A DNA stretch of 64,000 nucleotides from Nocardia arthritidis NBRC 100137 (lineage in GTDB: Bacteria > Actinomycetota > Actinomycetes > Mycobacteriales > Mycobacteriaceae). Both the position numbers and the translations under genes were made by a program. Where the stretch lies: positions 62,001-126,000 of the forward strand of contig NZ_BDBB01000018.1 of the NCBI RefSeq assembly GCF_001612765.1, given 5' to 3'. The stretch's first letter is position 1, and every line of letters starts with the position of its first letter. Under the pieces are notes generated by a model. That model was not told the DNA's origin. It worked only from the letters and a program-made list of their open reading frames with translations, and did no database searches. This document shows, piece after piece, positions 25,908 to 36,031 of this stretch.

Positions 25908-26960
25908 GTGCGGCAGAAGATCATCCTGGACGTCGACACCGGCATCGACGACTCTCTGGCGCTGCTGTACCTGCTCGGCTCCCCCGAGGCCGAGATCGCC
26001 GGCATCGCCGCCACCGCGGGCAATGTTCCGGCGGCGCAAGTGGCGGCGAACAATCTCGCCTGGCTGGACGTCTGCCGCGCACCGGCGATCGAAGTGGCGC
26101 TCGGCGCTGCCGATCCCCTGGCGATCCCGCTGCGCACCACCGAGGACACGCACGGACCCCAGGGCATCGGATACGCCGAACTTCCCCCCTCGGCTCGCCG
26201 TCTCTCGCCGCGATCTGCCGCGCTGATGTGGGCCGAGCTGGTGCGCGCAAATCCCGGCGAGATCGTCGGCCTCTGCACCGGGCCGCTGACCAATCTCGCC
26301 CTCGCCTTGCGGATCGAACCGCATCTGCCGCTGCTGCTGAATCGTCTGGTCATCATGGGCGGCGCGTTCAACCATCCGGGCAACACCACGCCCACCAACG
26401 AGTGGAATGTGCACGTCGACCCGGAGGCCGCCAAGGAGGTCTTCGACGCATTCGCCGCGGCGCCCGCCCAGCGCAGGCCGATCGTCTGCGCGCTCGACAT
26501 CACCGAGACGATCGAGATGCGACCCGAGCACCTGGTCCGCCTGGCCGAGCGGGCGAAAAGCTATCCGGTGGAGGTCGTCTCGCCCGCAGACCCGCCCGAG
26601 GCCCGTTCGGCCGCGAGCAATCCGATCGTCCGGCACGTCACCGATGCCGTGCGGTTCTACTTCGATTTCCATCACGGTTACGACCTGGGCTATCTGGCCC
26701 ATATGCACGATCCGTTCGCGGCCGCGGTGGCGCTGGACCCGGCGCTGGCCCGCACCCGCCCGGCGACGGTGGACGTAGAGCTGGCGGGCACCCTCACCCG
26801 CGCGACGACGGTCGCCGACTGGGCGGGCATGTGGGGCCGGGAACCGAACGCCGACATCGTGATCGGCACCGACCCGGAGCTGTTCTTCGAACGACTCATC
26901 GCCCGGGTCGGCGACCTCGCGCGAACGGTGCACCCGCCTGCGGCGCAGGAGGTCCGATGA
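25908..26960 (+). CDS. nucleoside hydrolase (IU-NH family)
   Basis: 350 aa, GTG start. The calcium-binding D-V-D-T-G-I-D-D cluster is intact at residues 9-16, with N-x-x-W-N-V-H-V-D-P-E-A-A later in the fold, both diagnostic of inosine-uridine-preferring nucleoside hydrolases. It cleaves the N-glycosidic bond of ribonucleosides for salvage. The stop overlaps the amidohydrolase start (ATGA), so the two are one operon. The amidohydrolase partner suggests a dedicated base- or nucleoside-degrading step, by inference. Confidence 0.88.
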   Translation: MRQKIILDVDTGIDDSLALLYLLGSPEAEIAGIAATAGNVPAAQVAANNLAWLDVCRAPAIEVALGAADPLAIPLRTTEDTHGPQGIGYAELPPSARRLSPRSAALMWAELVRANPGEIVGLCTGPLTNLALALRIEPHLPLLLNRLVIMGGAFNHPGNTTPTNEWNVHVDPEAAKEVFDAFAAAPAQRRPIVCALDITETIEMRPEHLVRLAERAKSYPVEVVSPADPPEARSAASNPIVRHVTDAVRFYFDFHHGYDLGYLAHMHDPFAAAVALDPALARTRPATVDVELAGTLTRATTVADWAGMWGREPNADIVIGTDPELFFERLIARVGDLARTVHPPAAQEVR

Positions 26961-27841
26961 CCGCCGCCGACGACGCGACCTACCTGTCCGCCTTCCGCGC
27001 CGGGCTCGGCCTGCCCGGCATCATCGACGTGCACACCCATTTCATGCCCGATCAGGTGATGCGGAAGGTGTGGGCGTACTTCGACACGGTCGGGCCGCTG
27101 ACCGGCCGCACCTGGCCGATCACCTACCGCGACGATGCCCAGGTCCGGTTGAAGACTCTGCGCGACTTCGGCGTGCGCGCGTTCACCGCGCTGGTGTACC
27201 CGCACAAACCGGACATGGCGGCGTGGCTCAACGAATGGACCGCCGACTTCGCCGACCGCACCCCGGATTGCCTGCACACCGCCACCTTCTTTCCCGAGCC
27301 GCAGGCAGCAGGCTATGTCGGCGAGGCGGTCGAACGCGGCGCCCGCGTCTTCAAAGCGCACGTCCAAGTCGGCGGCTACCACCCGGGCGACCCACTGCTG
27401 GACCCGGTGTGGGGCGTGCTGGAGGACGCGCGCATTCCCATCGTCATCCATTGCGGTTCCGGCCCCGCGCCCGGAACACACACCGGCCCGGAGCCGATCG
27501 CCGCTGTGCTGCGGCGCTTTCCGCGCCTGCGGCTGATCATCGCGCACATGGGCACGCCCGAGTATTCCGAATTCCTCGATCTCGCAGGCGATTACACGGA
27601 AGTGCGGCTGGATACCACGATGGTGTGGACCGACTTCTCCGAGGCCGACGCTCCGTTCCCGGTGCACGAGCACAGCAGGCTGCGCGCCTTCGCCGACCGC
27701 ATCCTGTTCGGCAGCGACTTTCCCAATATTCCGCACTCCTACGGTCACTCGATCGCGGCGCTCGAACGGCTCGAGCTCGGTGACGACTGGTTGCGCCAGG
27801 TCTGCTACCGCAACGCCGCGACGTTGTTCGGTATCGAGTGA
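26957..27841 (+). CDS. amidohydrolase family 2 (TIM-barrel metal hydrolase)
   Basis: 294 aa, ATG overlapping the previous stop. Metal-ligand motifs are D-V-H-T-H-F near residue 26, a central V-I-H-C-G-S, I-I-A-H-M-G, and the catalytic Asp in F-G-S-D-F-P-N. This is the amidohydrolase 2 group (ACMSD, gamma-resorcylate decarboxylase and related hydrolases), so decarboxylation or hydrolysis are both possible. Co-translation with a nucleoside hydrolase suggests a substrate released from that step. Confidence 0.85.
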   Translation: MTAADDATYLSAFRAGLGLPGIIDVHTHFMPDQVMRKVWAYFDTVGPLTGRTWPITYRDDAQVRLKTLRDFGVRAFTALVYPHKPDMAAWLNEWTADFADRTPDCLHTATFFPEPQAAGYVGEAVERGARVFKAHVQVGGYHPGDPLLDPVWGVLEDARIPIVIHCGSGPAPGTHTGPEPIAAVLRRFPRLRLIIAHMGTPEYSEFLDLAGDYTEVRLDTTMVWTDFSEADAPFPVHEHSRLRAFADRILFGSDFPNIPHSYGHSIAALERLELGDDWLRQVCYRNAATLFGIE

Positions 27842-27868
27842 ACGGGCCTGCGTGCTCGGGTATCGGAT

Positions 27869-28831
27869 GTGATTTCGAAGTCGGTTCTGCTCGTTATCCG
27901 TCTGCTGGCCTGGGTTGCGGCTCTGGCCGCCGCCGCTGGGATCGCCTTGCACTTCAACGGGTCGTCGTCTCGAATACTGGTTCTGGCGGCTTCGGGCGCG
28001 CCGTATCTGATGGGTTCTGCTGTCCTGGGTGCGGTCGTCTTCGTCGCCATGCGGCACTGGGTCGGCGCGGGAGTCGCGATCGTGCTCGTGGCCATCGCGA
28101 CGTGGACGCAAGCGCCGCTGTATGTCGGCCACCGGGACAACAGGGACGGGCACACCGTGACCGTGATGCAGGCCAATCTCCTGTTCGACGGAGCCGACCC
28201 TCGAGCGCTGGTCGACGAGGTGCGCGCACGGAGGGTCGTCGTGCTCACGGTCAACGAACTCACTCCCACGGCGGTCGAGGATCTCGGCCGGGCAGGACTC
28301 GATCAGGTGCTGCCGTACCGTTTCCTGTCGCCGGGAAGAACCGCGACCGGGACGGGAATCTGGAGCAGCCACCCTCTATCGGACACCGTGGAGTACGACG
28401 GCTTCGTGCTGAACCAACTCTCGGCGACCGCCGAGATCCCGGGCGCCGGGCCGGTCATGGTGTACGCGTTCCACCCGGTACCGCCGGTGTACGGAACGCG
28501 AGTCTGGGCCGAAGAATTGTCCCGGCTGCGTGACATTCTCGACCGATCGCCCGCGGATCGACCGGCGATCGCCGGCGGCGACTTCAACGCCACCTACGAT
28601 CATCGGCAGTTCCGTGCGATGCTCTCCGGCCGCTTCGGCGATGCCACCGAACAGGCGGGCGCCGGGCATCTGGTCACCTATCCGACCGACAAGCGCTGGC
28701 CGCCCCTCGTCGGCATCGACCACATCCTCGTCGCAAGCGGTCGCGCCGTCGCGGTGGAGACGGTAGACCTCCCGGGAGCCGACCACCACGCGCTGGTGGC
28801 GCAGGTCCGCTTGCACGGGAAGCAGCGGTAA
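27869..28831 (+). CDS. membrane-anchored endonuclease/exonuclease/phosphatase (EEP) family protein
   Basis: 320 aa from the GTG at 27869, 27 bp after the amidohydrolase. Three hydrophobic helices (about residues 7-27, 36-60 and 66-85) precede an EEP domain of about 220 aa. EEP motifs: Q-A-N-L near residue 98, T-V-N-E-L-T, G-D-F-N-A-T, G-I-D-H-I and D-H-H-A. EEP proteins cleave phosphodiesters in nucleic acids or lipids. The topology puts the catalytic domain outside if the N-terminus is cytoplasmic and there are three helices, which is uncertain. Confidence 0.82.
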   Translation: MISKSVLLVIRLLAWVAALAAAAGIALHFNGSSSRILVLAASGAPYLMGSAVLGAVVFVAMRHWVGAGVAIVLVAIATWTQAPLYVGHRDNRDGHTVTVMQANLLFDGADPRALVDEVRARRVVVLTVNELTPTAVEDLGRAGLDQVLPYRFLSPGRTATGTGIWSSHPLSDTVEYDGFVLNQLSATAEIPGAGPVMVYAFHPVPPVYGTRVWAEELSRLRDILDRSPADRPAIAGGDFNATYDHRQFRAMLSGRFGDATEQAGAGHLVTYPTDKRWPPLVGIDHILVASGRAVAVETVDLPGADHHALVAQVRLHGKQR

Positions 28832-28976
28832 GCCACACCACGCCATCGGCGGGTTCGGCGGAACCGTCGAGTGCCGCCGCTCGAACGGTCGCGCAGGCCG
28901 AGGTGGTCCCGCGTTTCCGCATCGACGCGGCCGCCATCGCGATGCTGCACGACGCGGCATTCGCGCCTACGGCAGG

Positions 28977-30020
28977 TCAGCGCCCGTCGAAGGCGCGCAG
29001 CAGTTCCTCGGCGGCGAGCGCGGCGGTGAGGGTGCCGTCGCGGACCTGTTTTTCCACCTGCGTCCGAATGGCTTTCACTTCCGGGTTGTCCGCGAGCCTG
29101 CGCAGCAACTGGTCGTGCACCATGGTCCAGGTCCAGTCGACCTGCTGGCGACGCCGCTTCTCGGCGAACTCCCCGGCGTCGGTGAGCACGCGGCGGTGTT
29201 CGAGCACCGTGTCCCAGAACCGGTCCAGACCGACGCCTTCCAATCCGCTCATGGTCAGCACCGGCGGCCGCCACAGCGCGTCGTGCGGATGGATCAGGCG
29301 CAGCGCACCCGCGAGTTCCCGGGCGGCGGCCTTGGCCTCGACCTGATGTTTGCCGTCGGCCTTGTTCACCGCGACCAGATCGGCGAGTTCGAGCACACCC
29401 TTCTTGATGCCTTGCAACTGATCGCCGGTCCGGGCCAGGGTCAGGAAGCAGAAGACGTCGACCATGTTCGCGACCGTGACCTCCGACTGACCCACCCCGA
29501 CGGTCTCGACGAGGATCACGTCGTAGCCCGCTGCCTCGAGCAGCGCGATGGTCTCCCGCGTCGCCTTGGCGACGCCGCCGAGCGTGCCCGCGGTGGGCGA
29601 AGGCCGGATGTAGGCGTCGCGTTCCACCGACAATCGCGCCATCCTGGTCTTGTCGCCGAGGATGGAGCCGCCGGTCCGGGTCGAAGACGGATCGACCGCG
29701 AGCACCGCGACCCGGTGGCCCTGCCCGATCAGGTACATGCCGAGCGCGTCGATGAAGGTCGACTTGCCGACGCCAGGAACGCCCGTGATGCCGACGCGGT
29801 TGGAGGGCGCGCCACCGGCGCCCGCCTCCGGCGAAACCTTCAGCAGCAGTTGCTGCGCCAGCGCCCGGTGATCGGCCCTGGTGGACTCCACCAACGTGAT
29901 CGCCCGCGCCAGGGCGGCCCGCTCGTTGGCGCGGACCGCCGCGGCGAGGGCGTCGACGTCGATCGTGCGGCGCGCGGCCGCCTTCGGGGTGGCGCGCGCC
30001 GCGGAACCGGCTTCGCTCAT
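28977..30020 (-). CDS. meaB: methylmalonyl-CoA mutase-associated GTPase MeaB
   Basis: 347 aa, ATG overlapping the mutB stop (ATGA). G3E-family P-loop G-V-P-G-V-G-K-S-T at residues 80-88, a Walker B-like [11 protein letters not shown] and the base-recognition N-K-A-D. MeaB/ArgK gates adenosylcobalamin loading and protects the mutase from inactivation, using GTP hydrolysis. Third gene of the mutA-mutB-meaB operon. Cytosolic. Confidence 0.95.
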   Translation of the reverse strand: MSEAGSAARATPKAAARRTIDVDALAAAVRANERAALARAITLVESTRADHRALAQQLLLKVSPEAGAGGAPSNRVGITGVPGVGKSTFIDALGMYLIGQGHRVAVLAVDPSSTRTGGSILGDKTRMARLSVERDAYIRPSPTAGTLGGVAKATRETIALLEAAGYDVILVETVGVGQSEVTVANMVDVFCFLTLARTGDQLQGIKKGVLELADLVAVNKADGKHQVEAKAAARELAGALRLIHPHDALWRPPVLTMSGLEGVGLDRFWDTVLEHRRVLTDAGEFAEKRRRQQVDWTWTMVHDQLLRRLADNPEVKAIRTQVEKQVRDGTLTAALAAEELLRAFDGR

Positions 30021-32296
30021 TCCGTCGCGGCGGAATCCGTGGCGCCGCTGCCGAGTTCGTGACCGAGTTCGGCGCCGAGCTTCTTCAGCAGGTCGATCGC
30101 CGCGTCCGCGATCACCGTGCCGGGCGGGAAGATCGCCGCGGCGCCCGCTTGGTAGAGCTCCTCGAAGTCACCGGGCGGGATCACGCCGCCGACGATGACC
30201 ATGATGTCGGGGCGTCCGACATCGGCCAGTGCCTGCCGCAGGGCGGGCACCAGCGTGAGGTGGCCCGCCGCCAGCGACGACACCCCGACGACGTGCACGT
30301 CGTTGTCGGCCGCCTGCTGCGCCACCTCTTCCGGAGTCTGGAACAGCGGGCCCACGTCGACGTCGAAGCCGAGGTCGGCGAAGGCCGTGGCGATCACCTT
30401 CTGTCCCCGGTCGTGGCCGTCCTGACCCATCTTCGCGACGAGGATGCGCGGCCTGCGGCCCTCGGCCTCGGCGAATTCCTCGACCAGCTCGCTCGCCTTG
30501 GTGATGTTGGTGACCTTTCCTGCCTCGTCGCGGTACACGCCGGAGAGCGTACGGATTTCGGCCTGGTGGCGTCCGTACACCTGCTCCAGCGCATCGGAGA
30601 TCTCGCCGACGGTGGCCTTGGCCCTGGCCGCGTCGATCGCCAGCGCCAGCAGGTTGTTCGCCATGCCGCCCTCGGTCGAGGCCGCGGCGCGGGTCAATTC
30701 GGCCAGCGCCCGTCGCACGGCGTCGGGATCGCGCTCGGCCCGCAGCCGCCGCAGCTTCTCGATCTGCTCGGCGCGCACCCGCGAGTTCTCGACCTTGAGA
30801 ACCTCGACCTGCTGGTCCTCTTCGACCTGGTACTTGTTGACGCCGATCACCGGCTGCTGGCCGGTGTCGATGCGCGCCTGGGTGCGCGCGGCGGCCTCCT
30901 CGATACGCAGCTTCGGGATGCCCTCGCCGATCGCCTGCGCCATGCCGCCGTGCGCCTCCACCTCCGCGATATGCGCGCGGGCGCGGTTGGCCAGCTGGTG
31001 GGTGAGCCACTCGACGTAGTACGAACCACCCCATGGATCGATCGGGCGGGTGGTGTTGGACTCCTGCTGGATCAACAGCTGGGTGTTGCGGGCGATGCGG
31101 GCGGAGAAGTCCGTCGGCAGCGCCAGCGCCTCGTCGAGCGCGTTGGTGTGCAGTGACTGGGTGTGCCCCTGGGTGGCGGCCATCGCCTCGATGCAGGTGC
31201 GCGCGACGTTGTTGTAGGCGTCCTGCGCGGTGAGCGACCAGCCGGAGGTCTGCGAATGGGTGCGCAGCGACAGCGATTTCGCGCTCTTCGGATTGAACTT
31301 CGCGACCAGCTCGCTCCACAGCAGGCGCCCGGCGCGCAGCTTGGCGACCTCCATGAAGAAGTTCATGCCGATGGCCCAGAAGAACGACAGTCGCGGTGCG
31401 AACTTGTCGACTTCCATGCCCGCGTCGATGCCGGCGCGGATGTACTCGACACCGTCGGCGAGGGTGTAGGCCAGCTCCAGGTCGGCGGTCGCGCCCGCCT
31501 CCTGGATGTGGTAGCCGGAGATGGAGATCGAGTTGAACTTCGGCATCTTCGCGCTGGTGTAGGCGAAGATGTCGGAGATGATCCGCATCGAGGGCTTGGG
31601 CGGGTAGATGTAGGTGTTGCGGACCATGAACTCCTTCAGAATGTCGTTCTGAATGGTTCCGGCCAGCTGCTCGGGTGCGACGCCCTGCTCCTCGGCGGCG
31701 ACGACGTACAGCGCCAGGATCGGCAGCACCGCGCCGTTCATCGTCATCGAGACGCTGACCTGGTCCAGCGGGATGTGGTCGAACAACTGGCGCATGTCCA
31801 GGATCGAGTCGATGGCGACACCCGCCATGCCGACGTCACCTTGCACGCGCGGGTGATCGGAGTCGTAACCGCGGTGGGTCGCCAGGTCGAACGCGACCGA
31901 CAGGCCTTTCTGACCCGCCTGCAGATTGCGCCGGTAGAAGGCGTTCGAATCCGCGGCGGTGGAGAAGCCCGCGTACTGGCGGATGGTCCACGGCTGGTTG
32001 ACGTACATGGTCGGGTACGGCCCGCGCACGAACGGCGCGACACCGGGCACGCTGTCGAGTGGATACCCTTCGGCGGCAACGGCATCCCGGTCGGCCTTGG
32101 TGAACACCGGCGGCACATCGATGCCTTCGGGCGTCGACCACACCAGTTGCTCGGGTGCGTACCGGTTGGCCGCCGCTGCCGCGCGCACGTACTCCGTCAC
32201 CTGCGCCGCGTCCACCGCGGCGGGCTCCGGCGCGCGCTCGGCCAGCGGCACGTCGGCGAAACTGCCGATCACGTGCTTGATCTCACGAGTAGTCAT
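30017..32296 (-). CDS. mutB: methylmalonyl-CoA mutase large (alpha) subunit
   Basis: 759 aa, ATG overlapping the mutA stop (TGATG). The N-terminal TIM barrel carries the mutase signature around [11 protein letters not shown] and P-W-G-G-S-Y-Y-V-E. The C-terminal B12 domain has the base-off cobalamin motif G-Q-D-G-H-D-R-G with the lower-ligand His628, followed by S-S-L and G-G. It interconverts (R)-methylmalonyl-CoA and succinyl-CoA using adenosylcobalamin, linking propionate, odd-chain lipid and branched amino-acid breakdown to the TCA cycle and supplying methylmalonyl units for methyl-branched lipids. Confidence 0.96.
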   Translation of the reverse strand: MTTREIKHVIGSFADVPLAERAPEPAAVDAAQVTEYVRAAAAANRYAPEQLVWSTPEGIDVPPVFTKADRDAVAAEGYPLDSVPGVAPFVRGPYPTMYVNQPWTIRQYAGFSTAADSNAFYRRNLQAGQKGLSVAFDLATHRGYDSDHPRVQGDVGMAGVAIDSILDMRQLFDHIPLDQVSVSMTMNGAVLPILALYVVAAEEQGVAPEQLAGTIQNDILKEFMVRNTYIYPPKPSMRIISDIFAYTSAKMPKFNSISISGYHIQEAGATADLELAYTLADGVEYIRAGIDAGMEVDKFAPRLSFFWAIGMNFFMEVAKLRAGRLLWSELVAKFNPKSAKSLSLRTHSQTSGWSLTAQDAYNNVARTCIEAMAATQGHTQSLHTNALDEALALPTDFSARIARNTQLLIQQESNTTRPIDPWGGSYYVEWLTHQLANRARAHIAEVEAHGGMAQAIGEGIPKLRIEEAAARTQARIDTGQQPVIGVNKYQVEEDQQVEVLKVENSRVRAEQIEKLRRLRAERDPDAVRRALAELTRAAASTEGGMANNLLALAIDAARAKATVGEISDALEQVYGRHQAEIRTLSGVYRDEAGKVTNITKASELVEEFAEAEGRRPRILVAKMGQDGHDRGQKVIATAFADLGFDVDVGPLFQTPEEVAQQAADNDVHVVGVSSLAAGHLTLVPALRQALADVGRPDIMVIVGGVIPPGDFEELYQAGAAAIFPPGTVIADAAIDLLKKLGAELGHELGSGATDSAATE

Positions 32297-34152
32297 CAGG
32301 CTCCCACCTTCTCCAGCAGGCCGGACAGCGCGGCTACGGCGTCGATGCGCGCGGCGAGGAATCCGTCCGGGCGCTGCGCGTCGTCCAGGTCGGCGACGGC
32401 CTTCGCCGAACCCGCCAGCAGCACCGTTCCCACGCCCGCGGCACGCAATTGCTCCACCGCCGCACCGGCTTCGGACCCGTAGCGCGTATCCGACCCGCAC
32501 AGGACCGCGATCGGCGCCCCGGCTCCGGTGGCCGCCGCGGCGATGCCGTCCACCGCGAGCGGCCCGGGGTTGGTCGACTCGATGCCGCCCGAAGCCAGCA
32601 GGTTCGCGATGAAGGTGACCCGTACGTTGTGCTCCGCCACCGAACCGAGCGGCACCAGCAGCGCTTTCGGCCGCACGCCGTGTTCGGCGAGGTAGGCGTC
32701 GGAGCGGTTGCGCAACTGCTCGAACGCGGCGCCGTAGCGAGCGACCCGTCCCGCCTGCCGCGCCGCCTCGGACAACGGCTGTTCGGCCAGGTTCGGGAAT
32801 TCGTTCACGCCGGTGACGGCGGTCTTGCGGTGCGCGACATCGGTGTCGCGGGCGTCCTTCGTCGCGGCGACGCGCTCGGCGAGCATGCCCGACTCCAGTG
32901 CGGCGAGGTAGCCACCGGCTGCCTCGATCTCCTGGAGGAACTCCCACGCCTTCGCGGCCAGCGCGGCGGTGAGGTCCTCGATGTACCAGGAGCCTGCGCC
33001 CGGGTCGAGCACGTGGCCGAGATGCGATTCCTCGAGCAGCAGCAACTGGGTGTTGCGAGCCATGCGGTCGGCGAACGACTTCGAGACGCCCAGCTCACCG
33101 GGCGGCAGGGCGGAGTCGAACGGCAGCACGGTCACGGTGTCGGCGCCGCCGATGCCCGCGCCGAACGCGGCGAGAGTGGTGCGCAGCATGTTCACCCAGG
33201 GATCGCGCTGGCTCATCATGGCGGCCGAAGTGACCGCGTGCTGCGGTGCGCCGCCGAAATCCGGTGCGCCGCAGACCTGCGCGACCCGCGCCCAGAGCTG
33301 CCTGGCGGCACGGAGCTTCGCGATAGTGGCGAACTGATCGTCGGTGGCCGCGAACCGGAATTCCAACTGTTCCAGCGCGTCGGCGATGTCCACGCTCTCG
33401 GTCAGCGTCCGGAGGTAGGCCAGGCCCGCGGCGACGGCCGCGCCCAGTTCCTGCGCGTCGGAGGCGCCCGCGTCGTGGAAGACGGTGCCGTCCACGGTGA
33501 TCGCGCGCACCGATTCCGGCCGCGCGGCGGCCCGTCCGGCCAGCGCGACGGCCTCGGCGAGACCGGTATCGGTAAGGTCGGCGAAGCGGCTGGTCAAGGG
33601 GGCGGCGCCGAGGGAGACCCGGATGTCCTCGCGAGCGGGCGCGGCGTAGCCGTCGAGCACCGCGAACACCTGGTCCGCCGCGTCGGCGACGTCGCCGCCC
33701 GCGTCCAGCGTGAGGGGGGCCAATTCGAACAGCACGCCGTTCAGCGCGGTCGGCAGTTCCGCCACCGGCACGCCGCGCTCACCCACGCCGAGCCAGATCG
33801 CGCTGATCCCGTTCTCCAGCGCGGCCAGGATCTCCCGGTTGACCGCCGCGGCGTCGCGCTGGGCGAACTGCGCGCTGACGAACCAGCCCCGGTGCACATC
33901 CCGGGTGGCGTCGCGGCCGCGAACGAAGGGAAAGGTTCCCGGCAGGGGCTGCTCGGGCAACTCGTCGCGCCGGGTATAGAGCGGGGCGACAGTCAGCCCG
34001 TCATAGGTGGTCTCGTCGAGCAGCCGCTCGGGCTCCTCGGGAAGTTCGCCGACATCGACGCGGCGAGCCTTGGCCAGCACCCCGGCAACACCCTTGCGCC
34101 ACGCGGCGTATTCGGGCACCGGGCCGGCCCCGGAATCTGAAGCAATCGGCAT
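32296..34152 (-). CDS. mutA: methylmalonyl-CoA mutase small (beta) subunit
   Basis: 618 aa from the ATG at 34152, with GAGGAA upstream. It has the same architecture as MutB but is catalytically degenerate: [11 protein letters not shown] is kept, while the C-terminal domain lacks the D-x-H-x-x-G cobalamin motif, as expected for MutA. It forms a heterodimer with MutB and is structural. It is the first gene of the operon, so the promoter lies in 34153-34332, shared divergently with the membrane protein gene. Confidence 0.95.
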   Translation of the reverse strand: MPIASDSGAGPVPEYAAWRKGVAGVLAKARRVDVGELPEEPERLLDETTYDGLTVAPLYTRRDELPEQPLPGTFPFVRGRDATRDVHRGWFVSAQFAQRDAAAVNREILAALENGISAIWLGVGERGVPVAELPTALNGVLFELAPLTLDAGGDVADAADQVFAVLDGYAAPAREDIRVSLGAAPLTSRFADLTDTGLAEAVALAGRAAARPESVRAITVDGTVFHDAGASDAQELGAAVAAGLAYLRTLTESVDIADALEQLEFRFAATDDQFATIAKLRAARQLWARVAQVCGAPDFGGAPQHAVTSAAMMSQRDPWVNMLRTTLAAFGAGIGGADTVTVLPFDSALPPGELGVSKSFADRMARNTQLLLLEESHLGHVLDPGAGSWYIEDLTAALAAKAWEFLQEIEAAGGYLAALESGMLAERVAATKDARDTDVAHRKTAVTGVNEFPNLAEQPLSEAARQAGRVARYGAAFEQLRNRSDAYLAEHGVRPKALLVPLGSVAEHNVRVTFIANLLASGGIESTNPGPLAVDGIAAAATGAGAPIAVLCGSDTRYGSEAGAAVEQLRAAGVGTVLLAGSAKAVADLDDAQRPDGFLAARIDAVAALSGLLEKVGA

Positions 34153-34319
34153 AGCTTGCTGTTCCTCTTCCTCAACACGGGCGCACCGGCAGTGCGCGCC
34201 CGATACCCTCACATTCGCCCAGCTCAGCGACTACTTCGGTTAACGGGCATTCGTCCCGCTCCTCTGATGCTAGCGGGCGGATTCCCAGCCGGTTGATCCT
34301 GCCCGCCACTACCAACCGG

Positions 34320-34325
34320 TAACCT
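34320..34325 (+). promoter_or_regulatory. -10-like element (leaderless)
   Basis: TAACCT, 7 nt before the GTG at 34333, without a Shine-Dalgarno sequence. Confidence 0.35.
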
Positions 34326-34332
34326 GTCGCGG

Positions 34333-35019
34333 GTGACGAGGCTGATCAGGGACCCGCGTATCGTCGCGCTGATCGTCGGCGCGGTGGCGTTGTTCGGCGC
34401 GGCCCTGCTCGTTCCGCTGCCGTCGCCCCGTCAGGTGCAGGACTGGGCGACGTCCGTCGGCCCTGTCTTTCCGCTGCTGTTCTTCCTGGTCCATGCCCTG
34501 GTGACGGTGGCGCCGATCCCCCGCACCGTCTTCACCGTGAGCGCCGGACTACTGTTCGGCCCGCTGCTGGGCATCACGCTGGCGGTCGGAGCGACAACGG
34601 TCAGCGCGGTACTGGCGATCCTGCTCGTGCGCGCGCTCGATCGCGATCAGGTGGCCGCCCGGCTCACCCACCCCGCGGTGCGCGCGATCGATGAACGTCT
34701 CGCACGCCGGGGCTGGCTGGCGGTGGGCTCGCTGCGGCTCATCGCGGCGGTTCCGTTCTCGGTGATCAACTATTGCTGCGGGTTGTCGTCGATCCGGTTC
34801 TGGCCCTACCTGATCGCCACGGTGCTCGGCGTCCTGCCCGGCACCGTCGGGACAGTCATCCTCGGTGACGCGCTCACCGGGACGACCCATCCGGCAATGC
34901 TGGCGCTGTCCGGCGTCTGCCTCGCCGTCGGCCTGGGCGGTTTGGTCGTCGACGCGCGATGGAAGACAGAGTCACTTGCGCCGATGCCCACCGCCGAGCC
35001 GGTCCCGGCCGCCGATTAG
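34333..35019 (+). CDS. TVP38/TMEM64 (VTT domain, SNARE-associated) membrane protein
   Basis: 228 aa, GTG start supported by TAACCT 7 nt upstream. About five hydrophobic segments. The VTT-domain pattern is present: S-A-G-L-L-F-G-P-L-L-G in the second hydrophobic block, and L-R-L-I-A-A-V-P-F-S-V-I-N-Y later. Members of this superfamily are linked to phospholipid scrambling or carrier-lipid transport. No operon partner. Confidence 0.85.
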   Translation: MTRLIRDPRIVALIVGAVALFGAALLVPLPSPRQVQDWATSVGPVFPLLFFLVHALVTVAPIPRTVFTVSAGLLFGPLLGITLAVGATTVSAVLAILLVRALDRDQVAARLTHPAVRAIDERLARRGWLAVGSLRLIAAVPFSVINYCCGLSSIRFWPYLIATVLGVLPGTVGTVILGDALTGTTHPAMLALSGVCLAVGLGGLVVDARWKTESLAPMPTAEPVPAAD

Positions 35020-35238
35020 GCCACGATCGGTCCGCCGCCGATTCCACCGGGACCGCGATCACGTCCACCACACCCGGCCTGGTGGCGACCGGCATCTGGA
35101 AGGCGCTGCGGCTGCGCGGCCGGTGCCGGCGCTGGTCGAACGGTTTCGGATGAACCTCACCCGAGGAGGTTCCGCGACCGGCCGGCGATTACCTCGATGC
35201 GGCCGCCGAGGGTGTGGCACGAGGCTTGTGCCCGGCCC

Positions 35239-35877
35239 TCAGAGCTGCGGGACCTCGGGAAGCGAGCCGGAGCTCAGACGCTGCGCGCTCCGCTTGTTCA
35301 TCCCGAACATGCGCAGCATGCGGTAGGTCATCTCGTCGGATAGGGCGTCGGCGTCGGCGGCCGGGTCGGCATCGAGCAGTTGCAGCAGCCCCAGCAGCGC
35401 ACCGCCGGCGGCCATGACGGCCAGGTCCGGATCCATCGGTTCGAATCGTCCGGCCTCTTGCGCGGCGCGGATGTCGCGGCGGGCGCGCGGGGCGAGGCCC
35501 TCGTCGCGCAGCAGCACGCCCATGCCGGAGTTGAGAACCACGCGCACCATCTCCGGGATGCGCCGCTGCAACCGCCCGGTCATCCGGAAGCTCACGGCGA
35601 ATATTTCGGCGGGGTCGTCGTAGCGGGCGACGATGCCGTCGCGCATCTCGCTGTAGATCTGCAGCGCGGAACGCACTGCCTCGTCGAAGAGCTGGTCCTT
35701 GGAATCGAAGTGGTTGTAGAAGGAGCCGAATCCGACATCGGCGGCGTCGGTGATCTCCTGGATGCTCACCGCCGAACGCCCCTCGGACAGGAACTTGCGC
35801 GCCGCACCGAGCAGGGCGTTGCGGGTGCGTTCACGGCGGCGATCGGTACGGGTACGCACCACTGGTTCGGCAGTCAT
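35239..35877 (-). CDS. TetR-family regulator of the aromatic meta-cleavage operon
   Basis: 212 aa, ATG start. The helix-turn-helix (about residues 20-65) has V-S-I-Q-E-I-T-D-A-A-D-V-G and F-G-S-F-Y-N-H-F-D. It is divergent from the hydrolase-dioxygenase-hydroxylase operon across 154 bp that holds three perfect inverted repeats and a consensus TTGACA. That arrangement argues that it represses this operon and itself until an aromatic intermediate binds. Confidence 0.88.
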   Translation of the reverse strand: MTAEPVVRTRTDRRRERTRNALLGAARKFLSEGRSAVSIQEITDAADVGFGSFYNHFDSKDQLFDEAVRSALQIYSEMRDGIVARYDDPAEIFAVSFRMTGRLQRRIPEMVRVVLNSGMGVLLRDEGLAPRARRDIRAAQEAGRFEPMDPDLAVMAAGGALLGLLQLLDADPAADADALSDEMTYRMLRMFGMNKRSAQRLSSGSLPEVPQL

Positions 35878-35908
35878 CAGCCCTTCCCTGTTGTCTGAGG
35901 GAAATCAT

Positions 35909-35928
35909 AACTGAGGAATCAGTCAGTT
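35909..35928. promoter_or_regulatory. inverted repeat in TetR/meta-cleavage promoter region
   Basis: AACTGA and TCAGTT separated by 8 bp, 32 bp upstream of the TetR start: a likely operator for autoregulation. Confidence 0.45.
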
Positions 35929-35952
35929 GCGATTGGCGACAACGGCCCATTC

Positions 35953-35966
35953 TGATGGAATCATCA
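35953..35966. promoter_or_regulatory. inverted repeat TGATG-N4-CATCA
   Basis: Perfect 5-bp arms with a 4-bp spacer, immediately upstream of the TTGACA at 35975. Confidence 0.45.
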
Positions 35967-35974
35967 ATATCGCC

Positions 35975-35980
35975 TTGACA
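35975..35980 (+). promoter_or_regulatory. consensus -35 element
   Basis: A perfect TTGACA upstream of the meta-cleavage operon. No good -10 lies 16-18 bp downstream; that position is occupied by the third inverted repeat, so the exact promoter is uncertain. Confidence 0.4.
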
Positions 35981-35997
35981 TACAACTCCATCTTGAC

Positions 35998-36011
35998 TGA
36001 TGATTTCATCA
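35998..36011. promoter_or_regulatory. palindrome TGATGA-TT-TCATCA
   Basis: Perfect 6-bp arms with a 2-bp centre, 20 bp before the GTG at 36032, sharing the TGATG/CATCA half-site with the repeat at 35953. A repressor here would block the operon promoter. Confidence 0.5.
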
Positions 36012-36031
36012 TTAACTTTGTGGAGGTGGCC

